A stretch of 64,000 bases of DNA from JAICMB01 sp035295125 (lineage in GTDB: Bacteria; Acidobacteriota; Terriglobia; Bryobacterales; Bryobacteraceae): the NCBI GenBank assembly GCA_035295125.1, contig DATGJP010000020.1, positions 124,001-188,000 on the forward strand. The letters run 5' to 3'. The notes beneath the pieces were generated by a model that worked only from the letters and a program-made list of their open reading frames with translations, ran no database searches and was not told the origin of the DNA. Numbering within the stretch: position 1 is the first letter of the stretch; every line of letters starts with the position of its first letter. Made by a program: the position numbers and the translations under genes. Shown here piece after piece: positions 27,015 through 36,443 of this stretch.

Positions 27015-27433
27015 CGCCCCGGAGGAAGCCCCCGATCCTCCGGGAAAACGATAGGGACAGCAGCGTCGCGTACAACGGGATCGGTGGCCAGCAAAACACC
27101 GGCCCCGTCATGCGTCGCGGCCTTGCCCGCAGGATTAAGAACCTCTTCCGCAAGGCGATGAAGGCGGTAACCAGTAGGTCAGAACCAGCGGCCCAAGCCA
27201 CGACGCGGAGCCGCCGGACCCGAACGGGTGCAATCAGCCGGACTTTCCGGCTTGCGTCGCGCAGCCTCCTGCGTCCAGTTGCACGTCTCCCCGTCATTTC
27301 GCAAGCCGCCACGCTCCTACATGACACTCTGGCTTGGCTTCACCTCTGGGACTGGAACGAAAACGTGAGCGATCACGAGGCTTGCGGGGATACGGGCAGT
27401 AGGGAAGAAAACCATCTTTCGCCGCGCCTCTAG
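27011..27433 (+). CDS. Hypothetical basic protein coupled to relaxase
   Basis: 140 residues. The ATG overlaps the relaxase stop (ATGA), which argues for a real, translationally coupled gene. The product is arginine-rich (RRGLARRIKNLFRKAMKAV, SRRTRTGAISRTFRLASRS) with one amphipathic stretch (ISQAATLLHDTLAWLHLWDW). It could bind DNA or the membrane; no family was recognised. Antisense frames of similar length exist, so moderate confidence. Confidence 0.5.
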   Translation: MTPRRKPPILRENDRDSSVAYNGIGGQQNTGPVMRRGLARRIKNLFRKAMKAVTSRSEPAAQATTRSRRTRTGAISRTFRLASRSLLRPVARLPVISQAATLLHDTLAWLHLWDWNENVSDHEACGDTGSREENHLSPRL

Positions 27434-27450
27434 GCGTGGTAATCGACAGC

Positions 27451-27696
27451 ATGGCTGACCAGCAACCACCAACTCATGGCGCATATGCGCTCAGACGGGA
27501 AAGCCGCCTTCGAAGCCGCTGGATTGAGATCGGGCACGCCCGCATCGAAAGCGCGGCCAACGGCGTGCATCATGTATTCCTCGATCGTTTGCCGATAGGG
27601 GGCTTCACGGGCCATGTCACGCTATCGCCTATCGGGATGAAACCTCCGAACCCGGAACCGGAGCCAGAACGGCCCGTAGAACAGTCCGAGATCTGA
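27451..27696 (+). CDS. Small conserved mobilization-region protein
   Basis: 81 residues from ATG 27451; an upstream GTG at 27436 is also in frame and neither has a clear ribosome site. The core RWIEIGHARIESAANGVHHV followed by FLDRLPIGGFTGHVTLSPIG and a proline-rich acidic tail resembles a small family seen near relaxase genes on plasmids. Function unknown. Confidence 0.6.
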   Translation: MADQQPPTHGAYALRRESRLRSRWIEIGHARIESAANGVHHVFLDRLPIGGFTGHVTLSPIGMKPPNPEPEPERPVEQSEI

Positions 27697-27779
27697 ATTG
27701 GCCGCCTCGCCAAATCGTTTGCCATGCTGCCGAGACTTACCCTCGCTAACAGATTTGTCGAACAGAGGAGGGGGCACAA

Positions 27780-28286
27780 TCAGAGCAGCCCTTGGGCCTT
27801 CATGCGTTTTCGCAAACTTTCGTGGACGCGATGGAGCAACCAAGAGCTGGCCACGTCGAAGATCTCGTACGCGACTCCGTAAACAGCTTTAGTAAATCTC
27901 ATGGTGTCTGGTTGTTCGGGAGCCCATACGGACGGGTGGACATAATTCCTTAGCTTTCGCAATTCGTGCGCAAATCCAGCGAGAGTTGTTCGTTTCCCCC
28001 ACGTAATCCGTTTTGGCGGGAACCAGCCTAGCTCATCGGCGATATTGATCAGCTCGTAGTATTTGAACTCCAGAGCTTTGTTTCTCTTCTTCCGAAACCT
28101 CTTCTTCAGGTAGACGGTCGTCTTCTTTACCTGGTCCGGATACAGAAAGCACATCGCGTGGAGGGATGATTCCAATGCAGCGCCCTGCATGACGCAGGCA
28201 GCCAGATAAGCCCGGCCTTTCACGCATTTGCGCGCCTCACGATGATAGAAGCCTGCCAGCTTGCCAAGTCGATCCGAAATCTCCAC
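27780..28286 (-). CDS. Hypothetical all-helical protein, HEPN/DUF4145-like
   Basis: 168 residues, helical throughout. The segments YLAACVMQGAALESSLHAMC and GFAHELRKLRNYVHPSVW resemble HEPN-type domains, in which an R-x(3-6)-H motif can form a ribonuclease site; here RKLRNYVH fits loosely. HEPN proteins are common in toxin and defence modules. No antitoxin-like partner (MNT) is adjacent. Role unknown. Confidence 0.5.
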   Translation of the reverse strand: MEISDRLGKLAGFYHREARKCVKGRAYLAACVMQGAALESSLHAMCFLYPDQVKKTTVYLKKRFRKKRNKALEFKYYELINIADELGWFPPKRITWGKRTTLAGFAHELRKLRNYVHPSVWAPEQPDTMRFTKAVYGVAYEIFDVASSWLLHRVHESLRKRMKAQGLL

Positions 28287-28313
28287 GTCAAGACCTCCGA
28301 GCTACGAATTACC

Positions 28314-29276
28314 TCAGATAACAATCCTCTCCACTTCATCGAGAGAAACCTCATCATCCCGCCGATCATAGAGCCCGGTGGTCCGCGCGGATTCATGGTT
28401 GGCCATCTGCTGCGCGATTTCGAGCTTCCCGCCGTTTCGAAGGTACTCGGTGATGCCGGTGGCGCGGAAGGAATGATTGCCGACCCTTGTAGGAATTCCA
28501 GCTTCCGTCGCCCGTCGTCGGATCATGCGGTACGCATCGGCTTGAGTCATGGGCCGACCCGAGAGTTTGCCGGTCCTACCTAGGGCGGTAGGGAAGAGCA
28601 AGGCTTTTCCACTTCCCGCAAGGCCGACCCCGTCAATGTATGCGTGCAGGTAGGCATCGAGATTGTGATGGCAAGGCATTTCATGCCGTTTCCCGCCTTT
28701 CTCGTGCAGTCGCACCCAAGAGCGCCGCTTCTGCACGTACACGTCCTCAACGCGCATCTTGAGAGCCGCGCCGACACGGGCAAATGCGTATACCATTATG
28801 GCGATTAGCGCACGGTCCCGAAGGGCTACAGAAGAACTCGGAATGATGCTGTCCAGCAGGGTGCGCGCCTCCGCTGCTGACAGAACGGACGTTTTGCCCT
28901 TCTTAACCGAGTGTTTGGGACCGCGTACCGGACTGGCCGGATTCACGGCGACAATCTGGCCAACGACGAGCCAGTCGAACAGCATGCGTATTGCAGCCAG
29001 GTGCAGCTTGACCGAGGGCGCCGCTAGCCGGATCTGCAGCGCCTCCACATATGCCGCCACGTGTACCGGTTCGATGGAGGCCAGCTCACGCAGATCGTTT
29101 TGCTCGCACCAGACGGCGAATTCAACCGCAGCTCGTGCATAGGCCCTGCGGGTGTTTGGGTTACGGATATTGGCGGTGAAGAACTCGATGAACCGCCTGG
29201 CTGCGTCCTGGTCCGGAGCGAACAGGGCCGGCAGAGCCAAAGACCCCGGCGTGGCCTTGGTTAGAGCCTTGGCCAT
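28314..29276 (-). CDS. XerC/D-like tyrosine recombinase
   Basis: 320 residues, about the length of Xer proteins. The N-terminal SAM-like core-binding domain spans residues 25-110. The catalytic residues are visible: Arg in YAFARVGAALKMRVED, Lys in HEKGGKRHEMP, HSFR in VGNHSFRATGITEYL, His in MANHESARTTG and nucleophile Tyr in GLYDRR. A dif-like site lies 27 bases upstream of the start. Unlike the element's integrase, it probably acts on that site to resolve multimers or to move DNA. Not related by order or operon to the neighbouring HEPN-like gene. Confidence 0.9.
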   Translation of the reverse strand: MAKALTKATPGSLALPALFAPDQDAARRFIEFFTANIRNPNTRRAYARAAVEFAVWCEQNDLRELASIEPVHVAAYVEALQIRLAAPSVKLHLAAIRMLFDWLVVGQIVAVNPASPVRGPKHSVKKGKTSVLSAAEARTLLDSIIPSSSVALRDRALIAIMVYAFARVGAALKMRVEDVYVQKRRSWVRLHEKGGKRHEMPCHHNLDAYLHAYIDGVGLAGSGKALLFPTALGRTGKLSGRPMTQADAYRMIRRRATEAGIPTRVGNHSFRATGITEYLRNGGKLEIAQQMANHESARTTGLYDRRDDEVSLDEVERIVI

Positions 29277-29302
29277 TTCCTATCTCCCTGCTGCCCGTTA
29301 GA

Positions 29303-29326
29303 GAATGATAACGTCCTTTATCATTC
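29303..29326. other. dif-like recombination site
   Basis: GAATGATAA (29303-29311), six-base centre CGTCCT, TTATCATTC (29318-29326): perfect 9-bp arms. The ATAA-N6-TTAT arrangement is that of Xer dif sites, where XerC and XerD bind either arm and exchange strands at the centre. It lies directly upstream of an Xer-like recombinase gene. It could also be an operator for that gene. Confidence 0.55.
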
Positions 29327-29658
29327 GCCAACCATAGGCACAAAACAGGCTGTAAGGGAAATGGTTTTGGGGCCTTGCCGGCGTTTCAGCCTGACCGCGA
29401 AACAGTGGAAGGCGTTCCCGACTGCGCTGTCTACTCCTCTGCGCCAATGCCGGCGTCCCGTCAGGCTTCTTCAAGGACGCGAGTACGCTCGAACGGGACG
29501 GCACTAACGTCCTGTTCGCCTATCGCCCTTGCTGGCCGAGCCTCGGAAGGAAATCTGTCGCCTCAGACATCAATCCTTTTGCTCTTCCTCTCTCTAGGCG
29601 CTACACTTTTCATTCACGGTCGTTTCTTTGGAAGGGCACGCCGTATGCTCGCCGAGCC
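29327..29658. other. Non-coding stretch upstream of nuclease-helicase
   Basis: About 330 bases with no supportable gene; the frames that cross it are low-complexity in amino-acid terms. It should contain the promoter for the 29659 gene. Confidence 0.4.
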
Positions 29659-32600
29659 ATGAAGACTAACGCCGCAAATATTCGCTTTTCTGCCAGCGAT
29701 TTGAGCAATCATCTGGCCTGCAATCACCTAACGGCGCTCGATCTGGCCGTCGCCATTGGCTCACGTGAAGCCCCGAAATGGAATTCTCCTGATGCCTGGG
29801 TGCTGCAACAACGAGGCATGGCGCATGAGAGCGCGTATATTCAGCATCTGGAATCTCAGGGACATTCCATCGTCAACCTCCGAGACGTCGGCGACGAAAA
29901 GAGTGCCTTTGCGCAAACATGTGCCGCGATGCAAACGGGAGCCGACATCATCGTTCAAGGGGTGCTTACAGAAGATGTGTGGTTTGGTCGAGCTGACGTA
30001 TTTCGAAAAGTTTCACAGCCGAGCAAACTCGGCGCATGGTCATATGAGGTCTACGATTGCAAGCTCGCTTTGGAAACGAAAGCAGCCACTATTCTTCAGC
30101 TATCACTCTACTCGGAACTCGTCGGCGGTATTCAAGGGCGGTCGCCAGAATTTATGCATGTGGTTCCGCCCAGTGATGGATTCATTCCTGAATCGTACCG
30201 CGTCTTCGATTTTGGGGCGTATTATCGCCATGTTAAACGTCGCTTGCAGAACGCGGTTGAGGAGCAGGACAAAAATGGCGCGACGTATCCGGAACCAACG
30301 GAACACTGTCCGGTTTGCCGTTGGTGGGGAGAGTGCGAAGAGCGGCGGCGCAAAGATGATCATCTGTCATTGGTTGCAGGAATTACTCGGCTTCAGAGAA
30401 AACAGCTAAGCCTCTGGGACGTGACGACAGTTAAGAGCCTGTCTGATCTCCCCCTTCCATTGCAACGCAAGCCCGAGCGCGGGTCGAAGAATGGGTATGT
30501 GCGCGTTCGCGAACAGGCGCGGGTCCAGGTGGCGGGTCGGATTCAAGAAAAACCCCTATACGAAGTACTTGAACTTAACCAGGAACACGGGTTCTACGGA
30601 TTACCAGAGCCTTCGTTTGGCGACGTGTTCTTTGATCTGGAAGGCGATCCGTTTGTCGGCCACGGTGGGAGAGAATATCTGTTTGGCTTCGCCGCCGCCG
30701 CCGGAAGCACGACGTGGACGTACGAAAACCGCTGGGCCGTAAATCCGGAAGAGGAAAAACAAGCCTTCGAATGGTTTGTGGATCGGGTGATGGCCCAGTG
30801 GGCGCGGCACCCCTCAATGCATGTCTATCATTACACCGGATATGAATCCGGTGCGCTCAAAAGGCTCATGGGCCGCTACGCGACTCGTGAGGATGAGATC
30901 GACAGGATGTTGCGTGCGCGTTTATTCGTTGATCTTCATGCGATTCTCAAACGAACAGTCCGTGCAAGCGTCGAGCAGTATTCGCTCAAGGCACTGGAAG
31001 TGTTCCACAATTTCGAACGTAAGATAGATTTGGACGTCGCTCGTCACGCCACTCGCCAGATGCAGCATTACCTGGAGCTGGGCGGGGTGACCCCTCTCGA
31101 TGAATCCATTCGTGAAACCGTCATGCTGTACAATGCTGACGACTGTTTTTCGACAGGATCGCTGCGCACGTGGCTGGAAGGGTTGCGCAGGTCATCCGAA
31201 GAAGCGGGGCATGTGCTCGCTAGGCCAACACCCTCGGATGGAGCGCCGCCCGAGACCGTGGATGAGCGCCAACAGCGAACGGCGGCGTTAGCCGCTCGGC
31301 TGCAAACTGGCGTTCCTGACGACCCAGAGCAGCGAGGTGACGAAGAAGCCGCGCGTTGGCTGCTTTCTAACCTTCTGGATTGGCATCGCCGAGAACTTAA
31401 GTCGGAATGGTGGGAATTCTACCGCCTCGGTGAGCTTTCCGATGAAGATCTGCTCGATGAGAAATCGGCTTTGTCCGGGTTGCATTTTGTAGAACGGCTT
31501 GGGGTTCAACGAAATATTCCGACCGACCGCTATGCATTCGAGAAACAGGAGACTGACGTTCGCGCCGGCGATGAATTGTGTCTCAAAGGTGAGAAGCTTG
31601 GCGAGGTCGTAAGCATCGATATTGCGATGCGAACCGTTGACATCAAGAAGACGAAGAAAACGGCGGAGATCCATCCATTCGCAGCGTATGTCAAAGATAT
31701 CGGACCCGGCACGGACATTCTGGCAGAAGCGGTCTACCGCATCGGCGCCTGGGTTGACGCGAATGGAGTAGATGCGCACGGACCGTACCGAGCGGCAAGA
31801 GATCTGTTGCTGCGCCGCCCGCCCCGACTCTCGAATGGAAACACAACGCTCATCTTGCCTGGCGAGACTACCGTTGTAGCCGCCCAACGCCTGGGAACGA
31901 TGCTCGACAGCTCTGTTTTGGCAATTCAGGGGCCTCCGGGTTCCGGAAAGACCTTCACCGGGGCGCGCATGATCTGCGAACTTGTGCGTCAAGGCAAGAG
32001 GGTCGGCATCACGGCGACAAGCCACAAGGTCATTGGCAAGCTGCTGAGAGATGCTGTCTCGGCGGCCGTAGAAGCTGGTATCCCAAATCTGAGAGCTGTC
32101 CAAAAAGTCAGGAAGGAGGACAAGCCGGAGCATGATCCACCGCATATTCTGACCACGGTTGACAATAAGGAGACCCTTGCAGCTTTCTTGGACGGCGCCA
32201 ATGTCCTGGCCGGCACACAGTGGCTCTGGACACAGGAAGAGTACTTTGAGGCCGTTGATGTTCTCTTTGTTGACGAAGCTGGGCAGATGTCGCTGACCAA
32301 CGTTCTCGCCGTTGCCCAGGCGGCCAAGAGCCTTGTACTTCTCGGCGATCCGCAACAGCTTGAGCAACCGCTGAAAGGAAGCCATCCCGACGGTGCGGAT
32401 ATTTCGGCGCTGGAGCACATTCTCGGTGGGGCCAAAACGATCGCTTCCGATAGAGGGTTGTTCTTGGAGCAAACCTGGCGTCTCCACCCGAGGCTCTGTG
32501 AGTTCACTTCTGAGGTGTTTTATGAAGGACGGCTGAGTTCCCACGAAGGCCTGGACCAACAGCGGATTGAGGGCCATCCATGGCTGGGCGACGCTGGCCT

Positions 32601-33075
32601 TTGGTTCGTCCCTGTTTCTCATGAGGGCAATCAGAACTCATCTCTTGAAGAAGTGGAGATTGTTGCCACGCTGGTCCAAGAGCTGTTGCATTCGGCGACC
32701 AGATGGATCGGCGAGAACGGCACTAGTCGTCCACTGGAGCTGAATGATATCCTGATTGTCGCCCCCTATAACGCCCAGGTGCTGGATCTGGCAGCCCGCA
32801 TTCCCAATGCCCGAATTGGCACGGTGGATAAATTCCAGGGACAGCAAGCACCGATCGTCATTTATTCGTTGACCAGTTCATCACCAGAAGATGCGCCGCG
32901 GGGGATGGAGTTTCTGTACAGCCCTAACCGGCTGAATGTAGCAACTTCTCGTGCTCAAGCGATGGTTATACTCGTCGGCAGTCTGCGCCTTTTGGAACCT
33001 GAGTGTCATAGTCCTCGGCAGATGCAGTTGGCGAATGGATTATGCCGCTGCGTCGAACTTGCCAAGATTAGATGA
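29659..33075 (+). CDS. TM0106-type RecB-like nuclease fused to RNase H-fold and SF1 helicase
   Basis: 1,138 residues. The N-terminal domain (about 1-250) is a RecB/Cas4-like nuclease: first Cys in LACNHLTAL, GRADVF, EVYDCKLA, LQLSLYSEL and the Cys cluster HCPVCRWWGEC likely to hold an Fe-S cluster. The middle (about 320-500) is an RNase H-like exonuclease fold (VFFDLEGDPFVG, YNADDC). The C-terminal half is a Dna2/UPF1-like SF1 helicase with Walker A GPPGSGKT (about 758-765), FVDEAGQM, GDPQQL, EQTWRLHP and VATSRAQ. It could degrade or process DNA ends. It stands 122 bases before the SIR2-HerA operon, probably as defence cargo. Confidence 0.88.
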   Translation: MKTNAANIRFSASDLSNHLACNHLTALDLAVAIGSREAPKWNSPDAWVLQQRGMAHESAYIQHLESQGHSIVNLRDVGDEKSAFAQTCAAMQTGADIIVQGVLTEDVWFGRADVFRKVSQPSKLGAWSYEVYDCKLALETKAATILQLSLYSELVGGIQGRSPEFMHVVPPSDGFIPESYRVFDFGAYYRHVKRRLQNAVEEQDKNGATYPEPTEHCPVCRWWGECEERRRKDDHLSLVAGITRLQRKQLSLWDVTTVKSLSDLPLPLQRKPERGSKNGYVRVREQARVQVAGRIQEKPLYEVLELNQEHGFYGLPEPSFGDVFFDLEGDPFVGHGGREYLFGFAAAAGSTTWTYENRWAVNPEEEKQAFEWFVDRVMAQWARHPSMHVYHYTGYESGALKRLMGRYATREDEIDRMLRARLFVDLHAILKRTVRASVEQYSLKALEVFHNFERKIDLDVARHATRQMQHYLELGGVTPLDESIRETVMLYNADDCFSTGSLRTWLEGLRRSSEEAGHVLARPTPSDGAPPETVDERQQRTAALAARLQTGVPDDPEQRGDEEAARWLLSNLLDWHRRELKSEWWEFYRLGELSDEDLLDEKSALSGLHFVERLGVQRNIPTDRYAFEKQETDVRAGDELCLKGEKLGEVVSIDIAMRTVDIKKTKKTAEIHPFAAYVKDIGPGTDILAEAVYRIGAWVDANGVDAHGPYRAARDLLLRRPPRLSNGNTTLILPGETTVVAAQRLGTMLDSSVLAIQGPPGSGKTFTGARMICELVRQGKRVGITATSHKVIGKLLRDAVSAAVEAGIPNLRAVQKVRKEDKPEHDPPHILTTVDNKETLAAFLDGANVLAGTQWLWTQEEYFEAVDVLFVDEAGQMSLTNVLAVAQAAKSLVLLGDPQQLEQPLKGSHPDGADISALEHILGGAKTIASDRGLFLEQTWRLHPRLCEFTSEVFYEGRLSSHEGLDQQRIEGHPWLGDAGLWFVPVSHEGNQNSSLEEVEIVATLVQELLHSATRWIGENGTSRPLELNDILIVAPYNAQVLDLAARIPNARIGTVDKFQGQQAPIVIYSLTSSSPEDAPRGMEFLYSPNRLNVATSRAQAMVILVGSLRLLEPECHSPRQMQLANGLCRCVELAKIR

Positions 33076-33197
33076 TTGGGCCTGTGTTCGCGCAGTCACT
33101 CTGCCGCTTCCGCAGATTAACCCTGCTCTTTAAGTTCATGGAAATAGAATAGTTTTACGGTAGACTGGGGTGTTGAACCGTCATGGGTTGAAAAACG

Positions 33198-34412
33198 ATG
33201 ACTTCCTCCGCGATCACCTACGACCCACTGGCCGAAGCGCAGGAGTTGCGCGAGCAACTCGCTTCCGACCGCCGCAGGCTCGCCCTGCTGCTGGGAGCAG
33301 GAACATCACAGTCCGTGGGACTGGAAGGGATTGCGCAGCTGACAGCGAATATTTCGAGCGATCTCAACGCCACCCAAACAGAGGCCTACGATCGCCTCTT
33401 GAACACCGGCCGGCCGAGGACCGTCGAGGACGTGCTGAGCGCTGTCAGACTCTGCCGGGAACTGGCGGAGGAAGACCCAACGGCAGAGGCACTGGGACTC
33501 AAGGCTGAAACAGCGGCCGAGCTTGATCGGGAAATCTGCAACGCGATTCGCAAACGCGTCGATATTGAGCCCCCTAAGGGCCTTGATCCTTTCATCACCC
33601 TCGCCTCGTGGCTGTCTTCCGTGGATCGCATCGCGCCGGCCGAGCTTTTCACTACGAACTATGACGTACTTATCGAAAGGGCTTTAGAGCGGCTGGAGAT
33701 TCCTTATTTTGACGGCTTTGTTGGGAGCGTCGAGCCATTCTTTCTTCCGGCATGCGTCGAGGCTGAGTTCGGGAAAAAGGATGAATCCATCTACCCTCCT
33801 CGGTCCTGGGTTCGACTCTGGAAGTTGCACGGCTCGATTAATTGGAAGCTGATTGCAGCTGCTCATAAGACTCAGCGGATCATCCGTTCGTCACAATCCC
33901 GTCCGGAACCGCAAGACGAACTCATGATTTTTCCGTCAAGAACCAAATATTCCGACTCTAAAAAACTTCCATTCGTGACGTATCAGGATCGCTTTTCGCG
34001 GGTGCTTGGCAGCGGTGAAGTCATGCTGGTTGTCCTTGGATTTTCGTTTGGCGACGACCATCTCAACGACATGATCTTTCGGGCGTTGCGGCACAATAAC
34101 CGACTCGCCGTAACGGTACTCCGGTATGCTCCCCTCGAAGGTGCTACTGATGTCCTGCCTGAGATGGCTTCCGAACTGCGAAACCTGACGGTGTATGGCC
34201 CCGATCAAGCGATCATCGGAGGCGTGCGCGGATCGTGGGGAAAGCCAAGTAAAGAGGCCCCCAAAGAACGCGGCTCTTGGGAGTTTTGGAATTCAGAACA
34301 GAACAAATTCACACTTGGCGACTTTCAGGCATTTGCGGAATACCTGCGCTCTTTCGTTGGAGTCCGCAGTCCTGTTGCCGAAGCGCCTACGACGCAGGTT
34401 GCGAAGGCATGA
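33198..34412 (+). CDS. SIR2-family NAD-hydrolase defence protein
   Basis: 404 residues. The SIR2 fold is clear: LALLLGAGTSQSVGLEGI (residues about 28-45), ELFTTNYDVLIE, the catalytic histidine in LWKLHGSINW (His211) and VLGFSFGDDHLNDMI. In bacterial antiviral systems this domain cleaves NAD+ on phage sensing and stops growth. The next gene, a HerA ATPase, starts within the stop codon, which is the arrangement of known SIR2-HerA systems that form large complexes. All visible active-site residues are present, so it should be active. Confidence 0.88.
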   Translation: MTSSAITYDPLAEAQELREQLASDRRRLALLLGAGTSQSVGLEGIAQLTANISSDLNATQTEAYDRLLNTGRPRTVEDVLSAVRLCRELAEEDPTAEALGLKAETAAELDREICNAIRKRVDIEPPKGLDPFITLASWLSSVDRIAPAELFTTNYDVLIERALERLEIPYFDGFVGSVEPFFLPACVEAEFGKKDESIYPPRSWVRLWKLHGSINWKLIAAAHKTQRIIRSSQSRPEPQDELMIFPSRTKYSDSKKLPFVTYQDRFSRVLGSGEVMLVVLGFSFGDDHLNDMIFRALRHNNRLAVTVLRYAPLEGATDVLPEMASELRNLTVYGPDQAIIGGVRGSWGKPSKEAPKERGSWEFWNSEQNKFTLGDFQAFAEYLRSFVGVRSPVAEAPTTQVAKA

Positions 34413-36193
34413 AGACCGACCCGACATATTTGGGTTCGGTGCAGCGTGTTGTCGGAGCCAGGGTGACCGTGGAGATTTCCGCGGTCCTGCCGTCGAGCAG
34501 TCCTATCATTAACGGCCGAGTTCACCGCGTGGGCCAGATTGGCTCCTTGGTACGGGTGCCGCTCGGTTTCGTGGATATTTTCGGGATTGTATCGATGGTA
34601 GGCGCGGCACCGGTTGATGAAGAGGTCGAGGAGCTTCTCTCCATAAAGGGCAAGAAGACGCTTGAGATTCAATTAATGGGAGAAGTTGTCGGAACAGGTC
34701 CGTTCCAGCGCGGATTGACAGCCTATCCTACGCTAGACGATGAAGTTCACGTGGTGACGGACAACGATCTCCGGCGAATCTACTCGCCGACCGGCTTTGC
34801 GCCTATAGAGATCGGAAAGCATTCAACGTCACAGGGCCTGCCTATTACTATTGACTTGGATAAACTCGTCACTCGGCACGCTGCGATTGTGGGTTCCACT
34901 GGCAGCGGTAAATCGAATAGCGTGGCGGCCCTGCTTAAGTCTCTGACTGCCGGCGCCTATCCAAGCGCTCAAGTGGTAGTGATAGATCCCCACGGCGAAT
35001 ACAGTCAAGCGTTGCAAGGTGTCAGCAAGGTCTTTCGGATTGGCGACCAAGAGACACCGCTCGTGGTACCGTACTGGGCGCTTTCTTTCGATGAACTGGC
35101 CTGGTTTCTTGTTGACCGGAAGAGCGCGTCGGAAACGCCCCAGGACAGCGCCTTTAGGGATCGTATACACGAGGTCCGCCGCGAATCGCTGCCGGTAGTT
35201 AATGCAGGAAGGCCGGAATTGGAGATCTTCGAGCAAGAAGTCACAGCCGACTCCCCGCTACCGTTTTCCATCCGCGAACTTTGGTACTACTTCGACCGCA
35301 AAGAACGCGTGACGTACAACGACACGACGAGAACGACCGAAGCCATAGAGGAAGAGGGCGATGCTCAATCCCTGCGGCCGGCACGATTCAGGCCCGCCAG
35401 CCTAGGCAGCGCGGCGCCGTTCAAACCGCAACCTCCGCCGATCATGATGTCGTATGTCAGCCGGATGGCCAATCGGCTTCGCGATCGCCGATTCGATTTC
35501 ATATTAAATCCCGCTCCATACGATGGAACGACGCGTGATCTAGAGCATCTGGTGACCGATTGGCTGGACCATCCTAAGGCAATCACGGTCTTGGATCTCG
35601 GCGGTGTCCCAGCTGAGGTGACAGATCTTGTTGTCGGCGTGGTGACTCGAATCCTGTTCGAAGTGATGTCGTGGGGCCGCGACCTGAAGGGCATAGGACG
35701 ACAGCGTCCGCTCCTGATCGTATTTGAAGAGGCGCACCAGTATCTCCCGAGCGGGGACAACCGTTTTATCCAGGGGTATGCCCGGCGCGCCGTACAGCGA
35801 ATTTTTAAGGAGGGCCGTAAGTACGGGGTCGGCGGTATTGTCGTTAGCCAGAGGCCTTCCGATCTTGACGAGACCATCCTGTCGCAATGTGGCACATTCA
35901 TTTCCTTGCGGCTTACAAATAGCACCGACCAGGGTCGGATTAGGACCACCGTGCCTGACGAAGTCAGTGGTCTAATCGATCTCTTGCCCACGCTCCGAAC
36001 CGGCGAGGCTCTTGTGTCCGGCGAAGCGATTCAGATACCAAGCCGGACGCTAGTTGATTTGGTTGATCCAAGGCCAAAGAGTGACGATCCTTCTATTTCC
36101 GAAACATGGGCGCAACCGCGAACGGATGCAACGGATTATGCCGCTGCCATAGCATCCTGGCGCAAGCAATCACCGACCAATGGAGAGGGGTAA
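34409..36193 (+). CDS. HerA-like DNA translocase / ATP-binding protein
   Basis: 594 residues from ATG 34409, which overlaps the SIR2 stop (ATGA); longer in-frame starts would run into the SIR2 gene. The N-terminal HAS-barrel-like domain is followed by Walker A GSTGSGKSNS (about 162-171), VIDPHGEYSQAL, Walker B FEEAHQYLPS (Glu440/441) and the VVSQRPSDLDETILSQC segment near residue 490. HerA forms hexamers that pump DNA and, in defence pairs, assemble with SIR2. It is coupled to both SIR2 and the following KTSC gene. Confidence 0.9.
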   Translation: MKTDPTYLGSVQRVVGARVTVEISAVLPSSSPIINGRVHRVGQIGSLVRVPLGFVDIFGIVSMVGAAPVDEEVEELLSIKGKKTLEIQLMGEVVGTGPFQRGLTAYPTLDDEVHVVTDNDLRRIYSPTGFAPIEIGKHSTSQGLPITIDLDKLVTRHAAIVGSTGSGKSNSVAALLKSLTAGAYPSAQVVVIDPHGEYSQALQGVSKVFRIGDQETPLVVPYWALSFDELAWFLVDRKSASETPQDSAFRDRIHEVRRESLPVVNAGRPELEIFEQEVTADSPLPFSIRELWYYFDRKERVTYNDTTRTTEAIEEEGDAQSLRPARFRPASLGSAAPFKPQPPPIMMSYVSRMANRLRDRRFDFILNPAPYDGTTRDLEHLVTDWLDHPKAITVLDLGGVPAEVTDLVVGVVTRILFEVMSWGRDLKGIGRQRPLLIVFEEAHQYLPSGDNRFIQGYARRAVQRIFKEGRKYGVGGIVVSQRPSDLDETILSQCGTFISLRLTNSTDQGRIRTTVPDEVSGLIDLLPTLRTGEALVSGEAIQIPSRTLVDLVDPRPKSDDPSISETWAQPRTDATDYAAAIASWRKQSPTNGEG

Positions 36194-36412
36194 ATGGGAG
36201 AGTACGTACCACTATCATCTACGGTGATTGCGGCGATAGCGTACGACGATACAACATGGGCCTTAAATGTCCGTCTCCACAGCGGAGCCGAGTATCAGTA
36301 CCTCAGTGTTCCCCCCGATGTTTATGAAGGGTTTCTCTCGGCCGGCTCAGTCGGCAGATACTACGACGCGGCAATCAAGAAGGCGGGATATCAATACGTG
36401 CGAATTTCGTAA
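36194..36412 (+). CDS. KTSC-domain small protein
   Basis: 72 residues. The start follows the HerA stop with no gap (TAA then ATG), so it belongs to the SIR2-HerA operon. The sequence pattern (SSTVIAAIAYD, LNVRLHSGAEYQYLSVPPDV, AGSVGRYYDAAIKK) is the KTSC domain, named after the C-terminal region of some lysyl-tRNA synthetases. Its role is not established. A third small gene in this position might be a sensor, a modulator or an antitoxin-like brake; this is speculation from context. Confidence 0.75.
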   Translation: MGEYVPLSSTVIAAIAYDDTTWALNVRLHSGAEYQYLSVPPDVYEGFLSAGSVGRYYDAAIKKAGYQYVRIS

Positions 36413-36443
36413 GAAGAAAGTAATTCGGCTGTCCGTTTGAACT

